Translations under genes and position numbers: made by a program
NCBI GenBank assembly: GCA_934869045.1
Contig: CAKXAF010000167.1
Coordinates: 1 to 6,238 of the forward strand
Source: an uncultured Nitrososphaerota archaeon
GTDB taxonomy: Bacteria; Bacillota; Clostridia; Oscillospirales; Ruminococcaceae
Direction: 5' to 3'
DNA: 6,238 nt
In this document: positions 1-4,047 of the stretch, piece by piece
How the letters are laid out: every line of letters begins with the position of its first letter
Position numbering within the stretch: position 1 is the stretch's first letter
Notes under the pieces: generated by a model
Seen by the model: the letters and a program-made list of their open reading frames with translations, nothing else
Told to the model about the DNA's origin: nothing
Database searches by the model: none

Positions 1-98
1 GTGATCACCAGCTCAAAATGCTGTACGCTGACAAACACCAGGATGGAGATCACAATTATGAAAAGAATGCGTTTCATATTCCTGCCGTTCAGGTCCAT
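1..98 (-). CDS. AI-2E family transporter (probable), N-terminal fragment
   Basis: Only the first 32 codons are in the window; the gene runs off the left edge. The ATG at 98-96 is preceded by GGGGGAGGA at 113-105 with 6 bases of spacing, a strong ribosome binding site that fixes this start. The peptide opens MDLNGRNMKRILFI and continues into a hydrophobic segment (about residues 10-25), then QHFEL. An MxLNxxxMKRIL start followed at once by a membrane helix and a short polar stretch is typical of clostridial AI-2E (PerM/YtvI-like) proteins. These are multi-helix membrane proteins proposed to export small molecules or act as sodium/proton antiporters. That match is from memory of the family, and the fragment is too short to show its conserved core. 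A dedicated promoter and the terminator of the previous operon lie directly upstream, so it is probably its own transcription unit. Any other small-helix membrane protein is the alternative. Confidence 0.55.
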   Translation of the reverse strand, partial: MDLNGRNMKRILFIIVISILVFVSVQHFELVI

Positions 99-104
99 TT
101 CCCG

Positions 105-113
105 TCCTCCCCC
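105..113 (-). promoter_or_regulatory. Ribosome binding site of the left-edge gene
   Basis: On the minus strand this reads GGGGGAGGA, 6 bases before the ATG at 98-96. It is the main reason to accept the short left-edge fragment as a real gene start. Confidence 0.8.
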
Positions 114-141
114 GTTTCCGTGAGAAAATCCAACTATTCTC

Positions 142-170
142 AGTATAGACAAAACTTTCTGCCAACGCAA
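142..170 (-). promoter_or_regulatory. Sigma-A type promoter for the left-edge gene
   Basis: On the minus strand there is a -35 element TTGCGT (170-165), a 17-base spacer and a -10 element TATACT (147-142, five of six consensus bases). Transcription would start near 135, giving a leader of about 37 bases before the ATG at 98. It begins just after the U-tract of the preceding terminator, so the two elements separate the lipoprotein operon from the transporter-like gene. Confidence 0.6.
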
Positions 171-180
171 GCCTTTTCAC

Positions 181-217
181 AAAAAATGCCCGGCTGGCGG
201 AGTTTCCGCTGCCGGGC
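181..217 (-). terminator. Rho-independent terminator of the DUF6106-acpS-nnr-lipoprotein operon
   Basis: On the minus strand a stem GCCCGGC/GCCGGGC (217-211 with 194-188) encloses an inner CGGA/TCCG pairing and a short loop. The hairpin is followed by a single A and a run of six T (186-181). It lies 11 bases beyond the lipoprotein stop codon (231-229). A GC-rich hairpin followed by a T-run is the classic intrinsic terminator. On the plus strand the hairpin is followed by GCCGG and no T-run, so it acts in one direction only. Confidence 0.85.
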
Positions 218-228
218 GCCGGTAAAAA

Positions 229-771
229 CTATTTTCCGCTGCTGAAATGGCACTCCAAATCCAGGCTCGGGATAGAAAGGGTCAGCATCGATTGATTTTT
301 CTGGTCCAGCCTGAGGGTAAAATCCCCGGAATCCGTTTTTCCGCTGACCAGGATGGCGCTGCCGTCTACGCCTACCGTTACCCCGCTGGGCTCCGCAGCC
401 AGATTGATCGAAGCGACGATAGCCTTGGTGACACTGCTGCTGAGGACCTTTTCACTGTCCGCTTCCACGCTGAGGCCCAGGTAGGACAGGCCGATGGTAT
501 CCCGGTCCAGTGTTACGGTCATGCCGTCGAGGGCAGCCGGCTGATGGAAAAGAAAGGTGCAGACCCCGTTTTCCGTTCGGTTCAGGTCGGCTTCCGCCTC
601 AATACCGCCCATTTTAATCGTAGCCGCTACATCAAAGGGCCGGTTTATGGATTCCGCCACCGATTCCGCGCTGGGCGGAGCCTCCGCCGTTTTCCCCGTA
701 CCGCAACCAGCGCAGCACAATGCCGCCGACAATATCAGCGCCGCTCCGCGGAATGCCCGTCTTCTCCCCAT
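229..771 (-). CDS. Small lipoprotein in the YdcC/GerS genomic position
   Basis: A 180-residue protein of unknown function, probably anchored to the outer face of the cytoplasmic membrane. The N-terminus has the three parts of a lipoprotein signal: a basic start (MGRRRAFRG), a hydrophobic core (residues 10-19) and a lipobox ending CAGC, so Cys23 would be lipidated and become the mature N-terminus. A short linker rich in Ala, Glu and Pro follows. The rest (about residues 45-178) alternates hydrophobic and polar residues as in beta strands, including GIEAEADLN, GMTVTLD and FTLRLDQ. No catalytic motif is visible. The ATG at 771-769 follows a GAAGGGAAGG ribosome binding site with 9 bases of spacing. 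In Bacillus subtilis and Clostridioides difficile, LolA-like lipoproteins (YdcC, GerS) sit near acpS and/or alr, and this gene follows acpS and nnr. At 180 residues it looks shorter than those relatives. The link is inferred from gene order and the beta-rich look, not from clear sequence identity. Confidence 0.85.
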   Translation of the reverse strand: MGRRRAFRGAALILSAALCCAGCGTGKTAEAPPSAESVAESINRPFDVAATIKMGGIEAEADLNRTENGVCTFLFHQPAALDGMTVTLDRDTIGLSYLGLSVEADSEKVLSSSVTKAIVASINLAAEPSGVTVGVDGSAILVSGKTDSGDFTLRLDQKNQSMLTLSIPSLDLECHFSSGK

Positions 772-790
772 CCGTATCGACCTTCCCTTC

Positions 791-817
791 CGGCATGTTC
801 TGTGCTATTGTATGCCG
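791..817 (-). other. Intercistronic hairpin between nnr and the lipoprotein gene
   Basis: In the 78-base gap, CGGCAT (minus strand, 817-812) can pair with ATGCCG (796-791) around a 15-base loop. It is followed directly by the purine-rich ribosome binding site of the lipoprotein (790-781) and not by a T-run, so it is not a terminator. A 6-bp stem can arise by chance. If real, it could mark an mRNA processing or stability point that lets the lipoprotein be expressed at a different level from nnr. Confidence 0.3.
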
Positions 818-849
818 TGCTTCCTTGAAATATGCGCAGCAGCCCTATC

Positions 850-2385
850 TCAAATAAAGCTGCGGAACACATAAGGAAGTTCATCAATCAGATCGCTGGG
901 CAGCATCGCATACTGGGTCAAGTTCTGAGCCGCCATATCCCCTGCCGCGGCGTGGAGGTAGACCCCCGCCACCGCCGCTGAGACCGTTGGAGCACCCTGG
1001 GCCAGCAGGGAGGCGATAATTCCCGCCAGTACATCGCCGCTGCCGCCCTTGGCCATACCCGCGTTGCCATTGTCGCTCAGATACCGTTCTCCCTTAGGCG
1101 TGGCAATGACGGTGTTGGCGTCCTTGAGGACCACCGTAACGCCATATTTGGAGGCAAACTGCGCCGCCACATCAAAACGCCTGGCCTTGACCACCTCCAC
1201 CGAAAGACCGGTGAGCCGGGACATTTCCTTCATGTGAGGCGTCAGGATCACCGGCACATGCGCCTTTAAAAGCATATCCGGATTAGATGCGATGCAGTTG
1301 AGTCCATCTGCATCAATAACCAGTGGGCGGCAGGAACTGGCAATTAGATCCTCCACCAGCAGTTTGGTATCCTCGGTTACGGAAAGGCCACATCCCACCA
1401 GCACGGCAGTGGCCCAACGGCTCTGTTCTCGCAGTTCGTCCGCAGCATCCACAGAAATGCTTCCGTCCCCGGCTGTTGGCAGGCTGTGATGGATGCATTC
1501 CAGCAGCCGCCCGCCCACCAGCGGAACCACCGGCTGCGCCGTCGCCACCTTAACCAGCCCCACGCCACTTCGCATGGCTGCCAGCGCCGACAGGATCACC
1601 GCGCCGGTCATGTTCCGGCACCCGCCGATATCCAAAAGCCTTCCATAATCCCCTTTATTGGAATCCTCCCGGCGTCTGGGAATACAGTGAGCTGCCAGAT
1701 CCGGGCGGATAACGGTGACGCCGTCTGCAATGGAGGCGATCTGTACCTCCGGAATGCCGATATCCACCAGCTCCAGACGCCCGCAGAGGGCCCGGGAGCT
1801 TTTCAGCAGATGAGCCGGCTTATATGCCGCAAAGGCATAGGTCACATCCGCCTGAAAGCTGTGGGGGTCAAAAAGACCGGTATCGCAGTCCACTCCGGAG
1901 GGCACATCCAGAGCAATTTTCACTGCTGAGGAGCGGTTGGCCTCGTCCAGAGCCTCCCGGCACCGCTCCGGAAGGTCTCCCGAAAAGCCGGTGCCGAACA
2001 CCGCATCCACCACCACACCTGCAGAGCGGAACAGCCCGTTCCACTCCTCCTCCGGCAACGATGCGCCGTCCATCAGCGTCACCGGAAGCCCCTCCAGCGC
2101 ATACAGATTGGACCGGGAGAGGGCGCTCAATTCCCGACCCATGAGGAATAGCACCGTTGCCTCCCCGCCTGCCTGAACCAGATGCCGGGCGACGACCAGC
2201 CCGTCGCCGCCGTTGTTTCCCTTCCCGCAGAGAACCAGTACCGGACGCTCGGTCACATCCACAAGGGCGAGAATCTGCTTTGCCGCCCCCGCTCCTGCGC
2301 GCTCCATCAGCTCCAGATAGCTGCTCCCCTGCTCCACCGCAGCGCTCTCTGCGATTTTCATCGCCGCGGACGTCAAAACCTTCAT
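850..2385 (-). CDS. nnr: Bifunctional NAD(P)HX epimerase / ADP-dependent NAD(P)HX dehydratase
   Basis: Repairs NADHX and NADPHX, the hydrated, inactive forms of NAD(P)H. The N-terminal epimerase interconverts R and S forms, and the C-terminal kinase-like domain removes water using ADP (ATP in some organisms). The protein has 511 residues, usual for the fused form, and is cytosolic. Epimerase domain (about 1-215): GKGNNGGDG at 54-62, DAVFGTG at 127-133, DVPSG at 160-164. Dehydratase domain (about 235-511): NKGDYG near 243, VIDADGLN at 357-363, LTPHMKE at 381-387, and GGSGD at 447-451 with the expected catalytic Asp451. At 421-422 it has Lys-Asp where many relatives have Lys-Gly. The start is the ATG at 2385-2383: AGGAGG lies 6 bases upstream and the protein then opens MKVLTSAAMK as in the family. 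A longer reading frame adds 28 residues but only reads through acpS. The ATG overlaps the acpS stop as ATGA, implying coupled translation. Confidence 0.96.
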   Translation of the reverse strand: MKVLTSAAMKIAESAAVEQGSSYLELMERAGAGAAKQILALVDVTERPVLVLCGKGNNGGDGLVVARHLVQAGGEATVLFLMGRELSALSRSNLYALEGLPVTLMDGASLPEEEWNGLFRSAGVVVDAVFGTGFSGDLPERCREALDEANRSSAVKIALDVPSGVDCDTGLFDPHSFQADVTYAFAAYKPAHLLKSSRALCGRLELVDIGIPEVQIASIADGVTVIRPDLAAHCIPRRREDSNKGDYGRLLDIGGCRNMTGAVILSALAAMRSGVGLVKVATAQPVVPLVGGRLLECIHHSLPTAGDGSISVDAADELREQSRWATAVLVGCGLSVTEDTKLLVEDLIASSCRPLVIDADGLNCIASNPDMLLKAHVPVILTPHMKEMSRLTGLSVEVVKARRFDVAAQFASKYGVTVVLKDANTVIATPKGERYLSDNGNAGMAKGGSGDVLAGIIASLLAQGAPTVSAAVAGVYLHAAAGDMAAQNLTQYAMLPSDLIDELPYVFRSFI

Positions 2386-2771
2386 ACCGCTCCTCCTTTT
2401 CCCTCCTGCCAGGCAACCACAAAGGCCGCGGCCAGCTCGTCTGTATGTGTCAGGGAAACGGAGAAGCACAGTCCCCGTTCCGCCGCCAGCCGGGCGGCGC
2501 GACCGGATAACGCGAAATACGGCGCGCCCAACGAATCGCGCAAAACCGAAACCTCCGCCAGAGAAAATCCCCGCACCCCGGTCCCCATCGCCTTGGAAAA
2601 CGCCTCTTTTGCCGCATAGGAGGCGGCGATGGTCTCCGGCCGCATCCCCCGCTCCATAAATAACGCGTTCTCATCAGCCGAAAAAACCCTCGCTAAAAAA
2701 CGAGGGTTCCGGATACTCTTTTCGATTCGGTCAATCCTGACGAGGTCGATTCCCGTAAACAGCCGAACCAC
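2382..2771 (-). CDS. acpS: Holo-[acyl-carrier-protein] synthase
   Basis: Transfers the 4'-phosphopantetheine arm of coenzyme A to a serine of acyl carrier protein, switching on fatty acid synthesis. It is a cytosolic, usually trimeric, Mg-dependent enzyme. Family marks are TGIDLVRIDRIEKS near the N-terminus, where the Asp is a metal ligand; SYAAKEAFSKAMGTG in the middle, with the conserved Lys-Glu pair; and SVSLTHTDELAAAFVVA near the C-terminus. The chosen GTG start (2771-2769) gives 129 residues, close to the usual 120-130. No ATG is available where homology begins. A CTG at 2762-2760, giving M-F-T-G-I-D, is the main alternative and has the SD-like AGGTGG placed 5 bases upstream. Either start lies inside the end of the upstream gene, an overlap of 41 or 32 bases. 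Its stop overlaps the nnr start by 4 bases. Position in a tight operon implies co-transcription and coupled translation. Confidence 0.94.
   Translation of the reverse strand: MVRLFTGIDLVRIDRIEKSIRNPRFLARVFSADENALFMERGMRPETIAASYAAKEAFSKAMGTGVRGFSLAEVSVLRDSLGAPYFALSGRAARLAAERGLCFSVSLTHTDELAAAFVVAWQEGKGGAV
2392..2397 (-). promoter_or_regulatory. Ribosome binding site that decides the nnr start
   Basis: On the minus strand this is AGGAGG, inside the last codons of acpS and 6 bases before the nnr ATG at 2385. It supports that ATG over a start 84 bases further upstream. Confidence 0.8.
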
Positions 2772-3279
2772 CTGCCTGTCTTGGAATAAAGGAACGCATG
2801 CCTTCCAGCACCCGGTCGTTTGGGGTAAACACCAAAAGTGTTTTTCCCAAGGTTGCGTGGTTGAACACCGCATAGTAGTTTCCCGGCGCATCCGGGGAGA
2901 CACAGGCATACACCCGGTTGTTGTAATCCTTCCCCGTATGCTCCTGGGCGTTAAACGGGCCAAACGCCTCGAATTTCCGGGCATTGGCGGTGATCAGGCG
3001 TTTGCGGCGGCGGCGCGCAACGATCTTGTCCACATCCATCTCCCCATTGGTCAGGATATACTCATACTCGACATTCATGGACGTGATCAGATACCATGCG
3101 CCGAACACTGCACCGAAACCGATCAGCGGTGCAAACATGGAAAACATCTGACCCAGGAGCGGAATAAACAAAAAGGAACCCACCAAAATCACAACAGAAG
3201 CCCCTGCATAAAAAATTTTCAGCAGAATGTCCTTTCCGGTGTTTTGCTTTTTCACCATATATTCAATAAAGACGTCCAT
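2731..3279 (-). CDS. DUF6106-like small membrane protein, first gene of the operon
   Basis: A 182-residue protein of unknown function. A short polar N-terminus with MVKKQNTGKD leads into two hydrophobic segments at about 23-42 and 45-66, split by a tight turn, so it should form a membrane hairpin. After it come EYEYILTNGEMDVDKIVA (71-88) and the basic run RRRRKR (89-94), probably a cytoplasmic membrane-proximal stretch. A mixed alpha/beta C-terminal part follows, with LLVFTPNDRVLEGM near 148-161. From memory, this arrangement matches a Clostridia family annotated DUF6106; the family name is the less certain part. The overall plan, membrane hairpin plus soluble domain, recalls PH-like membrane proteins. 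The ATG at 3279-3277 has GGAGG with 7 bases of spacing. A promoter lies about 45 bases upstream. Its 3' end overlaps the acpS start, so acpS translation may depend on it. Confidence 0.85.
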   Translation of the reverse strand: MDVFIEYMVKKQNTGKDILLKIFYAGASVVILVGSFLFIPLLGQMFSMFAPLIGFGAVFGAWYLITSMNVEYEYILTNGEMDVDKIVARRRRKRLITANARKFEAFGPFNAQEHTGKDYNNRVYACVSPDAPGNYYAVFNHATLGKTLLVFTPNDRVLEGMRSFIPRQAGGSAVYGNRPRQD

Positions 3280-3324
3280 AAGAAACCTCCGCGTTGATTG
3301 TATTTCCCTTCCGGGCTTACTTTT

Positions 3325-3353
3325 AGAATAGCATATCTATCGGAAAATAGCAA
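3325..3353 (-). promoter_or_regulatory. Sigma-A type promoter of the DUF6106-acpS-nnr-lipoprotein operon
   Basis: On the minus strand: -35 TTGCTA (3353-3348), spacer of 17 bases, -10 TATTCT (3330-3325). The spacer ends in TGC, so the -10 is of the extended TGn type. The start point would be near 3318, giving a leader of about 39 bases before the ATG at 3279. Confidence 0.7.
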
Positions 3354-3390
3354 GAATGTGGAAATGTTTTCATAGTAAATTCACAGCTTT

Positions 3391-3420
3391 TTGAAAAAAG
3401 GCGGCCAGCTTGTGTATAAG
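3391..3420 (+). promoter_or_regulatory. Sigma-A type promoter of spoVG
   Basis: -35 TTGAAA (3391-3396, five of six consensus bases), spacer of 18 bases, -10 TATAAG (3415-3420, five of six). Transcription would start near 3427, giving a leader of about 36 bases. The -35 element lies inside the CTTTTT/AAAAAG palindrome, so a repressor bound there would compete with RNA polymerase. Confidence 0.65.
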
Positions 3421-3428
3421 CCCGACAG

Positions 3429-3451
3429 CCTTGTCCAGACTAGGGGCAAGG
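3429..3451 (+). promoter_or_regulatory. Leader hairpin covering half of the spoVG Shine-Dalgarno
   Basis: CCTTGTCC (3429-3436) can pair with GGGCAAGG (3444-3451) as 8 bp with one G-U pair around a 7-base loop. The last four paired bases, AAGG, are the first half of the ribosome binding site AAGGAGG (3448-3454). The predicted transcript starts only about 2 bases before the hairpin, so it would also form a 5'-terminal structure. It could limit translation or protect the 5' end. No ligand-binding core is visible. Confidence 0.45.
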
Positions 3452-3462
3452 AGGAATGCATC

Positions 3463-3828
3463 ATGAATATCACCGATATCAAAGTCAGAAGATTGCTGCA
3501 GGAAGGCCGTCTGCGCGCGGTCGTGTCGGTCACGGTGGACAATGAGCTGGCCATCCATGACATTAAGGTCATCGAAGGTCCGGAACGGCTTTTCGTCGCT
3601 ATGCCCAGCCGCAAAGAAGTCAACGGTGTCTTCCGCGACATCGCCCATCCCATCTCCCCCGCCGCCCGCAATCAGTTTGAACAGGCGGTCCTCTCCGCCT
3701 ACCAGCGGGAGCTTGCGCTGCAGCAGGCAGAACCGGAGCCTCATCCCGGAACCATCCATCCCGCAGCCGGTCTGACGGCGTCCGCAGCCGCAGTACCCGC
3801 AATGCCGTCCGGCTCAAAATTTTTCTAA
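3463..3828 (+). CDS. spoVG: SpoVG-family regulator
   Basis: SpoVG is a small nucleic-acid-binding regulator, named for a stage V sporulation role in Bacillus and also linked to cell division, capsule and virulence control in other Firmicutes. The N-terminal ~82 residues match the family closely: MNITDIKVRRLLQEG, AVVSVTVDNELAIHDIKVIEG (20-39), LFVAMPSRKEVNGVFRDIAHPI (43-64), then a helix ending in AYQREL. The family is usually about 85-100 residues. This one has 121, with a tail of about 38 residues rich in Ala and Pro (EPEPHPG, ASAAAVPAMPSG) that looks disordered. The ATG at 3463 has AGGAGG with 8 bases of spacing; a longer frame would start inside the -35 element and can be excluded. It is the only plus-strand gene here, transcribed alone between a divergent operon and convergent purL. 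Confidence 0.96.
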   Translation: MNITDIKVRRLLQEGRLRAVVSVTVDNELAIHDIKVIEGPERLFVAMPSRKEVNGVFRDIAHPISPAARNQFEQAVLSAYQRELALQQAEPEPHPGTIHPAAGLTASAAAVPAMPSGSKFF

Positions 3829-3852
3829 AACCGAACGCATAATGCGCCGGTT
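3829..3852 (-). terminator. Possible purL terminator next to the spoVG stop codon
   Basis: On the minus strand AACCG pairs with CGGTT and CGCA with TGCG around a TTA loop, with a small internal loop. The stem is followed by TTTTAGAAAAATTTT, part of which is the spoVG stop region. The T-run is short and interrupted, so strength is uncertain. It lies about 195 bases beyond the purL stop. Confidence 0.4.
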
Positions 3853-3920
3853 CCCGCAGATACTAATTTTGCTGGAAGGGATTGCGGCAGCCAAAGGGCT
3901 GTTCCACAAGGCGTTTGCAT

Positions 3921-3967
3921 CCTGCCCGGCACGAAAAGACCCAAACGGTTCGCCGGGCGGGTATTTT
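3921..3967 (+). terminator. Possible spoVG terminator, 10-bp GC-rich hairpin
   Basis: CCTGCCCGGC (3921-3930) pairs with GCCGGGCGGG (3952-3961) with one G-U pair around a 21-base loop, followed by TATTTT (3962-3967). On the plus strand this resembles an intrinsic terminator about 92 bases after the spoVG stop. The large loop weakens the case. On the minus strand no T-run follows. Confidence 0.45.
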
Positions 3968-3996
3968 CAAGGTAGTCCGCGGTATACGGACGAAGC

Positions 3997-4028
3997 AACC
4001 CCCGTTTCCATATGGAAACGGGGGTTTT
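3997..4028. terminator. Perfect 30-base palindrome, strong hairpin between purL and spoVG
   Basis: Positions 3997-4026 form a perfect inverted repeat. As a hairpin it gives a 13-bp stem (AACCCCCGTTTCC with its complement) and a loop ATAT. On the plus strand it runs on into TTTT (4025-4028), consistent with a terminator for transcripts from spoVG. On the minus strand it starts 21 bases after the purL stop, a usual terminator distance, but is followed by TTGCTTCG, a poor T-run. It may work in both directions or serve as a 3' stabiliser for purL mRNA. Confidence 0.6.
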
Positions 4029-4047
4029 GCATGTTCGTTCTGCCGGA

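Larger units (their letters stand above)
3280..3462. promoter_or_regulatory. Divergent intergenic region between the operon and spoVG
   Basis: This 183-base non-coding gap is more AT-rich than its surroundings and holds two back-to-back promoters. Their -35 elements (3348-3353 minus, 3391-3396 plus) are 37 bases apart. The space between holds a small palindrome GAAA-TGT-TTTC (3361-3371). A near-perfect CTTTTT/AAAAAG palindrome (3387-3400) overlaps the spoVG -35. Either could be an operator. I found no convincing sigma-H promoter or Spo0A box, although B. subtilis spoVG is known to use sigma-H. Confidence 0.55.
3829..4047. other. Structured convergent intergenic region between spoVG and purL
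   Basis: No credible gene is seen in these 219 bases, but pairing potential is dense. In order: a hairpin at 3829-3852; CAGCC/GGCTG with an AAAG loop (3888-3901); a 10-bp stem at 3921-3961; GTCCG/CGGAC (3975-3991); and a perfect palindrome at 3997-4026. A 120-residue minus-strand reading frame covers part of it, but it has no good ribosome binding site and no recognisable motif, and it overlaps the purL end. The region probably holds the terminators of both genes and could also contain a structured RNA or a dispersed repeat. Confidence 0.6.

Noticed and set aside
109..118. Shared string CCCCCGTTTCC near 109-118 and in the palindrome at 4000-4010
   Set aside because: Only about 11 bases match and the contexts differ (ribosome binding region versus hairpin); likely coincidence and not a repeat family.
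247..874. Plus-strand reading frames opposite the lipoprotein gene
   Set aside because: The minus-strand product has a proper lipoprotein signal, ribosome binding site and following terminator; the plus-strand frames have none of these.
2386..2469. 28-residue N-terminal extension of Nnr
   Set aside because: It reads acpS in another frame and lacks family resemblance; the internal ATG has an ideal ribosome binding site and the family-like MKVLTSAAMK start.
2772..2984. 71-residue N-terminal extension of AcpS
   Set aside because: It reads the upstream membrane-protein gene in another frame and would make AcpS far longer than its family.
3391..3462. 24-residue N-terminal extension of SpoVG
   Set aside because: It begins at the -35 element, upstream of the likely transcription start, and SpoVG homology begins exactly at the ATG at 3463.
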